Shown one piece after another: positions 45,318-57,000 of a stretch of 64,000 bases of DNA. Made by a program: the position numbers and the translations under genes. Numbering within the stretch: the first letter of the stretch is position 1; each line of letters starts with the position of its first letter. Source of the DNA: Neurospora tetrasperma FGSC 2508. Taxonomy: Eukaryota > Ascomycota > Sordariomycetes > Sordariales > Sordariaceae. The notes under the pieces are model-generated. The model did not search any database. It was not told the origin of the DNA and was given only the letters and a program-made list of their open reading frames with translations. The stretch lies in contig NW_009799100.1 in the NCBI RefSeq assembly GCF_000213175.1, positions 1,691,628 through 1,755,627 of the forward strand, written 5' to 3'.

Positions 45318-45827
45318 CTGATCTTTTGCAATTTTTGTACTTCTATCTTCGAACCTTCATACCACCCACCCTCTTTTCTTTTTCTTCTTTTTGATTTGTG
45401 CTTTTTGGGATTGAGGTAAACGAGTTCGTGACTTTTGCTATAATTGTATAGTTGAGGTATCTGATTATAGAAATCGGCGTAGTTACTAGAGTGTCATGAT
45501 GGGTTGGTGGGAATAGCAATAGCAGCTAAAAGCATCTAAACAATGATTGAAGAATGAATCTTTAAGAACCAACTCGCGTTATTCAAAATTGGAAGTGCCG
45601 AGATCAGCTAAAAGAAAAGAAAATAAGTATTACATCACCACGGGAAGTTGGCAGAGATCTCGACAAGCAAACAAATCAATGCTGCATTGTACATATGTTT
45701 ACCGAGCCCCAAGCCCCATCATCAGACACGAAAACTAACAGAAAAAGACCATCATAACCTCATCACCCACCTTTCAGCCCTTCAACCTCCCTTAGGTTAC
45801 CTCTCTACAAAGAGGCCTGACATCTAT
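45318..45827. other. Intergenic, 0.51 kb
   Basis: Between the tRNA gene and the 3' end of the CoA-binding-domain gene. A/T-rich; no feature beyond the Pol III terminator. Confidence 0.5.
45324..45336 (+). terminator. RNA polymerase III terminator of the tRNA gene
   Basis: A TTTT run begins 7 nt after the tRNA discriminator and a TTTTT run follows a few bases later, the standard Pol III stop. Confidence 0.75.
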
Positions 45828-46372
45828 CTACAACCTAGCAGCAGCCAGACTTCTCTCCCCATCAACCAACACACACCACCCCTCCCCTCCCCAGCCTCCC
45901 TTCCCAGCCACGACCGCCTGGAAATTCTCATTCGCATATGCCAACACCTCATCATTGAAAGTTCCCGGCTGGAGCCAGACAGCAGGCACGCCGAGCTCCT
46001 TGGCCTCCTGGAGCGTCTTGAGCGTGATGGCGGGACCAGTAATGATAGAAACCGAAGTTTCCTTGGGGTCCTCGAGCTCCGAAAGGGACTTGATGGCTGG
46101 GTAGGGTTGCCCGTTGACGGTGAGGGTGGCGCCTTGAGGGTTGATGGGCGTGGCGGGGAGATCACGGTCTGCGTACCATTTGAAGACTGGATGGGTGTTA
46201 GTGGTGTGTGGATAATGTGGGTGGAGGTTGTGGGAAAGGGATGGGGGTACGGAAGAAGAATAAGACAAAACGAACCTTTGTAACCGAACTTCTCCGTGTT
46301 AGTGCTGGCGCCGACTACGGCGAACTTGGGAGAGGAGAAGAAGATCTTGGCGGTTGCGTCGCTGGCGGACAT
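45828..46372 (-). CDS. CoA-binding domain protein (YccU-like Rossmann fold)
   Basis: Exons 46372-46276 and 46186-45828 (intron 89 nt with a GTTCGT donor) give 151 residues. The N-terminus KFAVVGASTNTEKFGYKV is the glycine-rich nucleotide loop of the CoA-binding family (PF13380). It continues with FKWYADRDLPATPINPQG, KSLSELEDPKETSVSIITGP, LGVPAVWLQPGTFNDEVLAY and a C-terminal GEGWCVLVDGERSL. The conserved WLQPG turn is present. These small proteins resemble the CoA-binding part of succinyl-CoA synthetase, but their role is undefined. Likely cytosolic or mitochondrial; no clear targeting peptide. Confidence 0.9.
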
Positions 46373-47385
46373 TTTGAGGTTTGGTGTAGACGTAAAGAAG
46401 TGGTGTTGTTGATAGCTTGGAGTGATAAAGTGTGGTAGTTGCTCTTGAAAGCGGGCTGGATATCTTGTGCTAGGTATGAGGATGCGTTTTAGAAACACAA
46501 AAGGAGACTGCGTGTTCAGGGACATAAGGTCGGTTTATATGTTTGCCGGAAAGACTAGTACCTGACAAATAATCAAAGTTGCACCAAGGTGAGCTAAGGT
46601 AGTCAAGTTGCCCACTCTATTCTAGGACATGTCTCCATGGCGACATTCGGGTGTTGATGGAGTTAGTTGACCTCGCCGTCGAGGTGATGCTATTTTCCCG
46701 TGTCTACGCCCCCTGGGCCCCTGAGCAGATCCCGTAGGAAGCTAACCACTCAAACAGCCATATCCCAGGCAACCCCGCGCTATCTACGAGGACCCCGATG
46801 ACGTGCCCACCGCGTGCCGTAGGGGTACCTGTGATGTTGGTGCGCTCAGCCCCCACCACAACTAATCAGTAATTGATCCTGATGGTTTTTGTGTAACTGT
46901 ATATCTTCAGGTATTGGATTACCGACATTTGTCCAATGGTGATATTGTCCATCGAATGCCCGTTACTGATTTGGAATTGGAGTCCCAATGTCGCAGTTGC
47001 TGTTCGGTGAATCAAGGCCAGGTGATGTAACGCAACCGAGGCTTCGACGGAAATCGTCGGATCCGTGAACTTCGGCGATCAGTCACTTGCTCAGAGAACC
47101 AAAGGATAATTCGGAATGCCGACGCGGGTGATGCCTGGAAGGAGCGAGCCAAAAAAGGATGATAAGGATGTCGCCATCCATGAGCCGTCTCAACGCCTCG
47201 GTATCGGATATAAAAAGCCTTGTGCCGTTGACGGGACAATTCAGTTTGCCTGTTTCCCCAGACAATATTGGTATCACAACATCAGGCACAGAATTCCTTC
47301 AACGGACTATCTTACTGACCACTCGGAGTTAATTTGGATTCACTGTTTGTGATTTGGTGCGTTTGTTTGGGTGGTCTTTTTGAAG
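46373..47385. other. Shared divergent promoter region, 1.0 kb
   Basis: Between the CoA-binding-domain gene (minus) and the methyltransferase gene (plus). Contains the TATA box at 47209; no gene seen. Confidence 0.5.
47209..47216 (+). promoter_or_regulatory. TATA box of the methyltransferase gene
   Basis: TATAAAAA within GGATATAAAAAGCC, 177 nt upstream of the start ATG at 47386. Confidence 0.5.
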
Positions 47386-48422
47386 ATGTCCATCTTCGGG
47401 TAAGTCTCCACCTCTTGTTTACTTGCCTACTGACAGCATTGGCGCATTGCTTACTGTAATCATTGACATGTTCCCACTATAGCCGCTCGACGTACTCCTC
47501 TGCTGGGTATGCTGCCTTTCGGCCCTCATATCCCTCGGTTCTTTACGACCGGGTGTTGAGATTTCACGGCAAAGAGGCCCCTTCCTTCCCATCACCATCG
47601 TCGTCTTCGCCGGCAGCTGGAACACTGCTGGACCTTGGCTGCGGACATGGCTTGGTGGCGCGCGCACTCGCTCCCTATTTCAGCCGTGTTATCGCCCTTG
47701 ATCCTTCGGCCGGCATGATTGAACAGGCTCGCAAGCTGACCGGCGACAACTCCAAGATTACGTTCAAGCAAGGCGGAGCCGAGGACCTTTCATTCCTTGA
47801 CGACAATGCCGTTGACTGTGTGGTTGCTGGTCAAGCGGCGCATTGGTTTGACTACTCCAAGGTCTGGCCAGCACTTGCACGGGTCGTGAAGCGCGGCGGA
47901 ACCCTGGCTTTCTGGGGTTACAAGGATCACATCATCGTTGGGCGGCCGGAAACAACGCCCATCTTTGACAGGTTCATCTACGGCGAGACGGAGCCGGTGC
48001 CGGGCGTGGAAAGCATGATGCGCTTTTGGGAACAACCCGGCCGGAACATATTACGGGATTCACTGCGGGAGGTAGTCCCTCCCGAGTCGGAATGGGAACA
48101 TGTGGTCCGCATTGCTTGGGATCCCAATCATGAGACGGGCGACATTAGCGATGCTCCGGAAGAGGCCACTTGGTTGCGTCGGAGGCTCAAGTTGGGCGAG
48201 TTGGCGAGCTATATTCGCACGTTCAGTGCCTTCAGTGGTTGGAGAAGCGCCCATCCCGAGATGAAGTGCAGGGCGGACGGAGGAGAGGGCGACATTGTTG
48301 ACTTGATGTTTGACGAGGTTATTGCTGCGGTGCCGGAATGGAAAGCGGCGGGAGATCGATGGGCCGAAATCGAGGTTGATGCTGTTTGGGGAACCGCTTT
48401 GTTGATGGCGAAGAGACGATGA
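47386..48422 (+). CDS. Class I SAM methyltransferase, trans-aconitate methyltransferase-like
   Basis: A tiny first exon (47386-47399, 14 nt) and a second exon 47483-48422 give 317 residues, starting MSIFGRSTYSSAGYAAFRPS. The first splice supplies the start; without it the frame has no ATG before YSSAGYAAFRPSYP, which is conserved in this family. SAM-binding motif I is LLDLGCGHGLVARAL (about residues 53-67), then VIALDPSAGMIEQA (acidic residue of motif II), DCVVAGQAAHWFD and a GGTLAFWGYKD strand. This matches yeast Tmt1-type enzymes that methylate trans-aconitate and related small acids in the cytosol. Exact substrate is not determined by sequence. Confidence 0.9.
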
Positions 48423-49586
48423 ATTGGTAGTGTATGATTATTAGAATCACGGTAAATCCGTCAACGTGTGTGCTACCTCTTTTGATAGGATAGTATCAGA
48501 ATCCAGGAGGAGACGATACTGTACTGTACAGTGGTGGCTGCCCGACTTTGAACTTGCTATCCGGGCAGTATCACCGGCCCCCTTGCTTAACCAAGGTGTC
48601 CTCTGTTGATGTCTCTCTCGATTGAGCTAGCGGGCATGCAGTGCTGCTGTACAGTCCAGTACTGTTAGCTTGGTAAAACGCATAGGAAAGTTGACACAAG
48701 GTCTCGAACTAACAAACAAATCAGTAAGTGTACTGGATTGTAGAGGTATCGCGAGTTGTCACCAGTGGTTGCCCTCCATTGGCTGCCACCGCGACCGGGA
48801 TGCGGGCGCATAAGGTCGGGTACCTACTGCGTATTGGCACAGACCAGTCAGCGCAACTCCCTGTCCGCAGCTCATTTCGCGGCGGGAAGGGAAGCCCAAA
48901 CAGGCGAGGGGGAACAGCCTGGAAAATCGATCGCCCACTCCTTTTGCATCTAGCCTTGGTTCGCTTCTTGACCGTTCTTCTGAATAGCATCATCTTTCGC
49001 ATCGAATCCATCAGCCAGCGTTTTTGCACCGACTAGCCCTTGCATCCTCTTTTGCGCATTCAAACGACATTTCCCCCCTGAGACACAATGGTAAGTGGAC
49101 CTGTCCCTGTTCGTCCGCCGCGGGCACTGGCACGCGCGCGCCCCTCTCCATCCCTCCATCCCAACCCCGACGCACGGAAACAGAAAGCATGCGAAAGCAA
49201 GAGCCAGGAACCCCGCGGTTGCCCATGACAACAAAGGCACAAGGTGCCACAACCTTGGAAGCCGCAGCGCTCTGCGTTGAATCGGAGCACTACCTGTAAA
49301 ATGCGCCTGCGCCCGGCTTGAGCGTTGAGCTGCAAGGTCCTGCTTCGGCATCCATCCATCACAGACCAAAAACACCATTCATTTTGCCATCTTCCGATCG
49401 CATTGCTGCTCCCTTGCCGCTTGGGTTTCTGCGCCTTGTTCTCGCAACCATCGCCCTCGTCCTCTCGATTGCCGACTTTAGCACGATCGCAAGCCAGCGC
49501 TTTTGCTTACGCTCAACCTACCGCGATTCATTACATACCCGCATTCTTGAAAGGAGATCTCTTTGCGACAGCGCAACTCAGGAATC
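48423..49586. other. Intergenic and myosin light chain leader, 1.16 kb
   Basis: Left part is the methyltransferase 3' region. From about 48950 the sequence reads as the 5' leader of the light-chain gene and contains a strong splice donor (ATG|GTAAGT at 49088-49096) discussed in findings. Confidence 0.5.
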
Positions 49587-50191
49587 ATGGCATCTAACCA
49601 GTTCGACGGTCAGGCTTCTACCAACTACAAGGAGGCGTTCTCCCTGTTCGACAAGCGCGGTAACGGCCGTGTTGCCCTCGACAGCTTGGGTGACCTGCTC
49701 CGCGCTTGCGGCCAAAACCCCACGCTCGCCGAGATCCGCGAGCTCGAGAAGAACGTTGGTGGTGACTGTGAGTAACACCCAAGCGCAAACAAATAATTCA
49801 TCCGAGATTCGTTACTAACAGATGCCCTTTTCATTCAACAGTCGACTTCGAGACCTTCCAGCGCGTCCTCAACCGGCCAGGTGGCTTCCGTGATCCCGGC
49901 GAGCCCGAAGAGTACTGCCGCGGTTTCCAGGTGTTTGATAAGGACATGACGGGTTTCATCGGCGTTGGACAGCTCAAGTACATCTTGACAAACCTCGGCG
50001 AGAAGATGACGGACGAGGAGGTAGACGAGCTCCTCAAGGCCGTTGATACCAGTTCCGGCCAGGTGAACTATACCGGTATGTCATCCTCTGCACTTGCTGT
50101 TTGCTTGCCATTTGCGCGGAATCTAGGAGTCTCGACTAACGATATTTGTGTGACGCAAACAGAGCTCGTCCGGACCATCCTTGCCAACTAA
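49587..50191 (+). CDS. Myosin II essential light chain, Cdc4-like
   Basis: Exons 49587-49767, 49842-50075 and 50163-50191 (introns 74 and 87 nt) encode 147 residues, close to fission-yeast Cdc4 (141). Start MASNQFDGQASTNYKEAFSL. Calmodulin-fold with four EF-hands, mostly degenerate. Hand 1 is FDKRGNGRVALDSLGDLL, and the block LLRACGQNPTLAEI is diagnostic for Cdc4. Then VLNRPGGFRDPGEPEEYCRG and hand 3 FDKDMTGFIGVGQLKYILTN, then LGEKMTDEEVDELL, ending ELVRTILAN. It binds IQ motifs of myosin heavy chains at the septum and contractile ring during cytokinesis. The last exon carries only 29 coding nt. Confidence 0.95.
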
Positions 50192-51630
50192 AATATCGAG
50201 TAGAGGTGGTACGGAATGATGACGAGGGAAACTGGGTTTGGAGGCCAAACATCACGGGGCATAGTTGAAGAGGAATCGCGGGACAAATCCGTCCAAGGAG
50301 AAGGCGTCATATACCATCTATTACAGGGAAATCGCATGTGTTATAATCCAGGCAGGCGTCGGAGTCTTGATAAGATATGAATTTGGACATATCATTTACC
50401 GGGAACTGAAAGGCTTTCCGGACGTGTGTCTTAACCAACTGCGCTAGATTGGGTTCCACGCCTGATCTTTCTTCAGTCCCCTTCTCTCGCGTGACGGAGG
50501 TGTGTTTACAAGTACACGTTGTTTGCCCAGTGCTCAGCAGTACAATATTCGTCATGAAACCGTTTCCGCTCTACTCGAAAAAGGGCTCGACCCTGTCAGT
50601 TTGGTCTGGGTAAGGCAAGAGACATGAAGCATCACGAAGGATGAATATGAGAAAACGAGGCCATGGGGTTTGCACAGTCACTGGAAACAAGGCTAAACAC
50701 GATCCCGTCTTCCTTCGAACTCGGGGTAAAAAGGGATGTGTGGATTCCGATGTCCCGTCTCCGGCTCCCCGTCTGGGTACGGCCAGGAAGCAGAACGTAT
50801 TACTCATCTGTATCTTTGGAGATACCAATTGTGTTGGATGACCAGAGCGGGCAACCAGTACTCAAATACTGCATTATCTAAAGCATCTATGTAATGTTCC
50901 TGCAGTAGGCTGGTAACTTACAATGTCCGGTCACGGAAGCCGGACATCTTACGGGAAGTGGACATTTCCCCAGCGGCTTGCATCGGTCTTGTCAATTATG
51001 GAGCCCCTGTCCTCCGCTGACGCCCATCACTCGTGCCTTCTTTTCCCTCGGCTAGTGAAGAACTGAAGGAACTGTTTTAAATGACACCATTTCTATCCCG
51101 TATTTGCAAAGCTGTGCATTTTCTTGACCGATCACGCAATTTGGCGAGAAATTCTCTGATCAAAATGCTGACCAAAATTCTGACGGGGAACTACGTTGCT
51201 GCCTCTTATCTGTTCGATGGCCAAACCGATATCTACCAACAATCACGACGACCTCGACGACGGACGACACTCAAACATACAAGCCGCGGACGACATCCGT
51301 TTGCCCCCAACAACATCGAAATCGATGATGACCACTGAGAAAATTTCGAAATTCATGCAAACGACAGACAATCATAACGAAGACGGGTACTATCTGGATA
51401 GGTGGGACATGATCCAACAATGGCTTCGAATGGGTGATTCACGTTTGGATGTGGAGGTATCTTGGGAGTTGCTTGGATTTATCGCACTGGACATATAAGC
51501 ACGACATCTCGCCACGTTATCGACCATTTTCTTTCTATCATCATCAGCACCTGGGAAGGGACAGGAGAAACTCGTTCAGCTATCGTCACCGACCCTGACT
51601 TCATCTCACGACTCACGCCTACGAAACGCC
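50192..51630. other. Intergenic, 1.4 kb
   Basis: Light-chain 3' region and M3-peptidase promoter. It contains a tRNA-like fragment on the minus strand at about 50415-50460. Short frames near 51081-51498 have no support. Confidence 0.5.
50415..50460 (-). pseudogene. tRNA-like 5'-half fragment
   Basis: Minus strand reads TAGCGCAGTTGGTTAAGACA, a near-perfect Pol III A-box and D-loop, followed by ACACGTCCGGAAAG, where a CCG anticodon could sit. No matching anticodon 3' stem, T-arm or B-box follows within 60 nt, and the D-stem does not close well. It therefore looks like a truncated or decayed tRNA, or a chance A-box. Confidence 0.25.
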
Positions 51631-54029
51631 ATGACAGGAATGTACGACAACCCACCCCAGCCCCCAAGGCTCCGAAACCATACCCCAGAGAGCGTTACCG
51701 CCGCCTTCGAAGCATGGGCCGACAAACACCGTGCTGCGCTAGATGCGATCGTAGCCAATGTCAACCTGAGTGACCCGCAGACTGTCACATTTGAGAACGT
51801 CATGCGCCCCCAACTCGAGTTTGAGAATCAAAAGTTCTCGCACAACTTGCGCTTTTACCAGCACGTTTCTGAGAACAGCGATTTGCGGGAGACCACTCGC
51901 AAAATGGCAAAATGGTACGATAACATCTGGACGGACATGAACATGCGCGAGGACGTCTTCCGTGCGAGAGAGGTCCTGTATCACAGATCTGGTCTCGCGG
52001 CAAGTAGGAAACAGAATCCCGCTCGGTACATAACCGAGGACATTGCAAAGAATGCAGGTTTTGAGGATGCTGAGAGTGCTATCGCTCTAGAGGAAGAGTG
52101 GAAAGAGGCCATCAGGTTAGGATTGGGTCTACCGTCCAAACCCCAGCGTGATCGCTTCAATCAAATTCAAAAGCGCGTGGAGACAATCAAGAGCGAGTTC
52201 AAGAACCACCACGCTTCTGATAAAGGCTGCAACTGGTTTATCCCTGCAGAGTTGGATGGCATGGACAACGATAATATTGACCAGTTGGCGAAGGGAACGG
52301 GCAAGAATGAAGGCAGACTCAAGGTCACCTTCGACCCCAGTCATTACGACATCTTTCTTAGAGACGTCAAGAACTCGGAGGCTCGAAAGCGCATGTGGAC
52401 TGCCATGGAGAACAAAGTACGCTATACATGGTAGGTGGTTGCTGATGCTTACAAAAGCCTACTGACAATGTCCCGTTAGTGCCCAGAAAACGTCCCGCTC
52501 TTCAAAGAAGCCATGCTTCTCCGAGACGAGGCTGCTCGCCTATTAGGTTATCCAGATCATGCCACATTGAGGATTGAAAGCCGAATGGCGAAGACACCTA
52601 GGGCTGTCAACAACTTGTTGAATGACTTGCGAACCCGCCTTGCACCCCTCGCCACCAAAGAACTCAACCAACTACTGCAAGCCAAGAAGAAGGACTGCGA
52701 AACTCGAAACTTGCCGTTTGATGGCAGTTTTTATTACTGGGATTGGGCTTTCTACGCCTCCAAAATCTCCAAGCAAGAACATGACCTTGACAACAAGAAG
52801 GTTGCCGAATACTTCCCGATCGATTCCGCAATCACAGGCATGCTCCGCCTTTTTGGGGGGCTCTTTGGCATCGTTTTCGTTAGGTTGGCTGCAGAGGATC
52901 TTGAGCGTATCTCCCCTACTGGCGTTTCCGAAGATGTCATGTATCACAGGGACACTATCATGTTGAGTGTCTGGAACGACGAGTCCGAGGGTAATGACTT
53001 TCTGGGATACCTTTACATCGACGCCCATCCACGCGAGGGCAAATACCGACACGTAGCAAATTTCCCCCTGGAACTTGGGCACCAGAGAACGGACGGTACG
53101 AGGTTTTACCCATCCACGGCTATTGTTTGCAACTTCCCTGCGCCAACCAAGGACAAACCGTCACTCCTTGACCACGAACATGTTGTTGACCTATTTCATG
53201 AATTGGGACATGGGATCCACTCTCTGGTTTCACGCACTCGCTTCTCTCGTCATCACGGGACAGCAGGCAAGCGAGACTTTGTCGAAGCCCCTAGCCAGAT
53301 GCTTGAAAATTGGACATGGAGGGCCGAGTATATCAAACGTATCAGCAAACATTATCTAACAGGCGAGCAGATGTCTGACGACATGGCCGAGCGGATTGCG
53401 GCAAGCAGACATTTCCTTCAGGCGTTGAGGAACTTGCGGCAGTTATCATCCGCCATTTTTGACATGGAGGTTCATTCGCCCAAATCACGCGCTGCCCTTG
53501 AAAACATGGACTTTACCAAGCGATACAACGAATTGAGGAACGAACTAACAGGAATGAAGGGACCCGAAGCTATTGGTGAACCGATGTAAGCTCTATTGTT
53601 GTTAATCTCGTTACTTCCTTCGTATCTTGAAACGTATCTGACAATTCAAATGGTAGGACGCATGGGCATGGCAATCTCCAGCATCTGTTTTATGAATACG
53701 ATGCCGGATTATACAGTTACCATCGGTCTAACACCTACTCCTACGACATGTTTTACTACGCCTTTGCTAAAGATCCGATGGATAAATCTCAAGGTCACCG
53801 ATTCAGACACACGGTTCTCGAAAAGGGCGCGTCGCAAGACGAAATGCTCATACTTGAGCAGTTCCTGGGTCGCAAACCAACCCCCGATGCGTTTGGCATG
53901 GAGCTGGGGCTGGTTGAACCTATGGAAGAACCGTTGTTGAAGGGAAGTTCCTTCGCTGGACGAGACCCCGCCATCGAGGAGGGCACCTCGAGTGAGGAGG
54001 ATTCTGCCATCAAGGATCGTCCTTCCTGA
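51631..54029 (+). CDS. M3-family metallopeptidase, thimet oligopeptidase/saccharolysin-like
   Basis: Exons 51631-52416, 52480-53585 and 53657-54029 (introns 63 and 71 nt) give 754 residues. Helical N-terminal half, then the M3 catalytic core: FPLELGHQRTDGTRFYP and the zinc motif HELGH (His502, Glu503, His506), with the third ligand Glu531 in FVEAPSQMLENW. The substrate-binding Tyr-rich segment FYEYDAGLYSYHRSNTYSYD lies at about 640. Such enzymes degrade peptides of about 6-18 residues in the cytosol. The normal end (FLGRKPTPDAFGMELGL) is followed by about 38 extra Glu/Ser/Asp-rich residues to the TGA at 54027. A similar low-complexity pattern continues in another frame beyond the stop (see finding). 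Confidence 0.93.
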
Positions 54030-57000
54030 AGGAAGTCCTTCTGCTGGGGCAGATTCCATTGCCGATGGAGGGTCATCTGTTGAGTGCGGTCGAGTTATCT
54101 AGGGCGACCCATCTGCTGAAGGCGGTCCAGTTGTTGAGACCACGTCACCGAGAGAGAGGATCTGCCACAAAATGAAGCATATTGCAGCACACTTCAAGAG
54201 GAACAGGAATTGATGAGAGCATCATAAGAACTACCGCCGCGTTGCTACAACGGTTTCTGTTCTGTCAAGTTCGCTAACATATTGTGCTACCACATAGAAC
54301 AGAAGAAGGAAATCAATTTCAAGGAGGTTATCTAGTTGGCTCAACTCTTCCCAATTCGACATGTGCATTCTTCCCTTCCATCACCATCCCCATTCATTTC
54401 TTTGCCGAGTTATTTTATTATCCTGCGTGTTGGGACATCTGAAGGAATGACTACCCGGTCCAGGCCTTTCTCCCGGCGGTGAGTTAGTCAGGTCCTCTCC
54501 ATTCCCTATTATCCAAGAGAGCAGGCTCAACATCAACATCCAGACTTTTCTGACAATATGATTCTTCGTGTCGACCCCATACACCTTATTAACCTTTCAA
54601 CTTTGGTTCCCAAGCTCATCGACACTCACAGCAGACTGGACAGATTTAGGCTAGGCAAGGCGACCCCAGATATGCACGGCCGATGATCGGAACCAAGCGC
54701 CCGCACGAGTGTCCACCTCCCAGGGTCCTGGCATGGCACCCTCCCCTGGACGGCGAAGGTACTTGAAAGGTACTTCGTCGGATCATCCATGTTCGTTAGA
54801 TTCGGCCATGCGGCGACGGCGACGACGTCCTATCTCATTTCATCGATTTTTCAACCAAGATCATCAGGTCCGAGAGACCCCAGAATGCTCTTGGCAATTG
54901 GAGTAACCTCGGGATCCGGTTACATAGTTCAGAGTTTTGAGGCACCATCATTGGTCAGGCTCTATGGGCGAGCCTACTGTGTAGCTGTGCATATCACCGA
55001 GGGTGTCCCGTGATAGTCCGTACTCCGTGGCTCCCATCGAGCGGCGGCGGCGCAACACCACGTTACTAGTGCAAACGTTAACATTTGGTTCTTCTTCCCA
55101 AATTTCTTTCTCCCCCCGGGTGCTTACTACTCCGCCCGTTGATCATCATGTCCGTATACTAAACTTTCCTTGCGACTGATAAGCACCATCGAGAAAGCGT
55201 GAGATGTGAGACGTGAAATGAGTTTGTTTGAGGCTCCTAGGCAAAGAGGCTAGCAAAACACACTAACGTGCGCTGGCTAAGCTCGGTCCGACTTGTACCA
55301 TCCCGGGCAGATGATAAGGTAGGGTAAAGGGGAATTCCCCGGCCACTTGGCCATAGGCTAGCTAGGCTGCGGCTGTGACAGCTACATGTAACGACGCCAA
55401 CATCACACCAACGGTTCTCGGAAGTTGGCGGTCGGAAATGGGATGGATGGTCAGTCGATCGAAATCGAAAGTGCGTATATTTCGATTGCCGCCGTTTCGG
55501 CATTTTGTGGGCGATGCTGACATGATGCTGAGCACCTGAAGCGTTGTACCTACCTCTACGTAGCTTAACCTGTTTGGTGACCGTGGTGTGAACGACCAGC
55601 CAAGTCCTCGCTCGTCGCCGTCCACCGGAACGACTTCGTCTTGGCAACGATGACCTCGGATTTCGACCGTCTGTCCTCAACCTCACTGCCGTCGGTCAAC
55701 CCGTTATCCTCCGGCTGGATTCCCCACGGCCGTCTGTTGTTCCCACATTTCCCGAAACGACGGGATGTGAGATGGATGTGCTGATGGCAAGGAACAGACC
55801 GCGCATCGTCAATGTCACTTTGAAGATGGAAGAAACCGGAGGGGCAGCGGTACCATTGTCTGACGCCAAGTCCCCGAACTAGACTACAGGGTTGTCGGTG
55901 TCAATTGTTTACTTCAACCCTTCCTCCCCCTTTTGCCTGCATTATCGTTCGGCACCATGAGTCGGCACCATTAGTCGGCACCAGTTGAAGCACTAACCGA
56001 CAACCGTTCTACGTGTACTCACTCACCCGCCCTTTGCAATCTCCGAATCTCGTTGATCAGAACCCATTTTCCACACCAACCCTGAAACTCCAAACCCCAA
56101 GTTCTCCAATCTTCCCCAAATTCCCAGGGTTCGCTCCTCCCCAACCCCCTCCCCAACTGCTCCAACTTGCTCGTTCCGCTGTGCCGTCTAACCCTCGTCA
56201 ACTCCCACCCATCCGCGCGTTTTAACCTTAAGAGCCAATCACGCCCTGTTCATCAAATCTGACGCGGCTAGCGGATTTTAGCTTTAACTTTATCCCCACC
56301 GCACTCAATTCATCGGTACATGTGTTGGTTTGGAACTAACCCTAACCCCCGGCCTTTCATTTAGTATCTACGAGTATGCCGGCCGGGCGTCGTCGTTGAC
56401 GTCCGCTGCGCTGCCTGCACTGCGTGCGGCATTTTCCAACCCTTTCGCTGGTGTCAGTCGATGATTACCTGGCATCTGCAACTTTTGGTACTAGCCTGAT
56501 ATGTAGTCATGCTCGGGTGAAGTATGCTAAGGTAAGGCCATGTTCATGCACTCGCGTCTGTTTTGGTCAAAGCAAAAAAAAGCGTGAGCATTTTATCTTC
56601 CCACAATGCCCGGTATTCTCCCCTCTCCCTCGGTCTCGGTTTGCATGCCTACCTACCTTGGATGATATAGCAAGGCATGACATACACTGATCGAACCAAA
56701 TCACACATAATCAGGATATGCCATATGTACATACTTCCTTGTTACCTTATCAATAACATACAGCGGCATACATACAACCATGGAGTATGTGCGTGCTACT
56801 TTTACTGTCTTGCTAGTTTTAACTGTCTTTACGAAACGTTCGGAAGATCTCGATATGTACCTATCCCATCCGCACTTCCCGTGGAAAAAAAAAAAAACCG
56901 GCTTACCTAAACTGGCTGTAAGCCCCCAAGTACCCCAGTTCCCAGACACGACGGCGCAGGCGACGCAGATCAATCATCATATGAACCGCTAAAAACAAGT

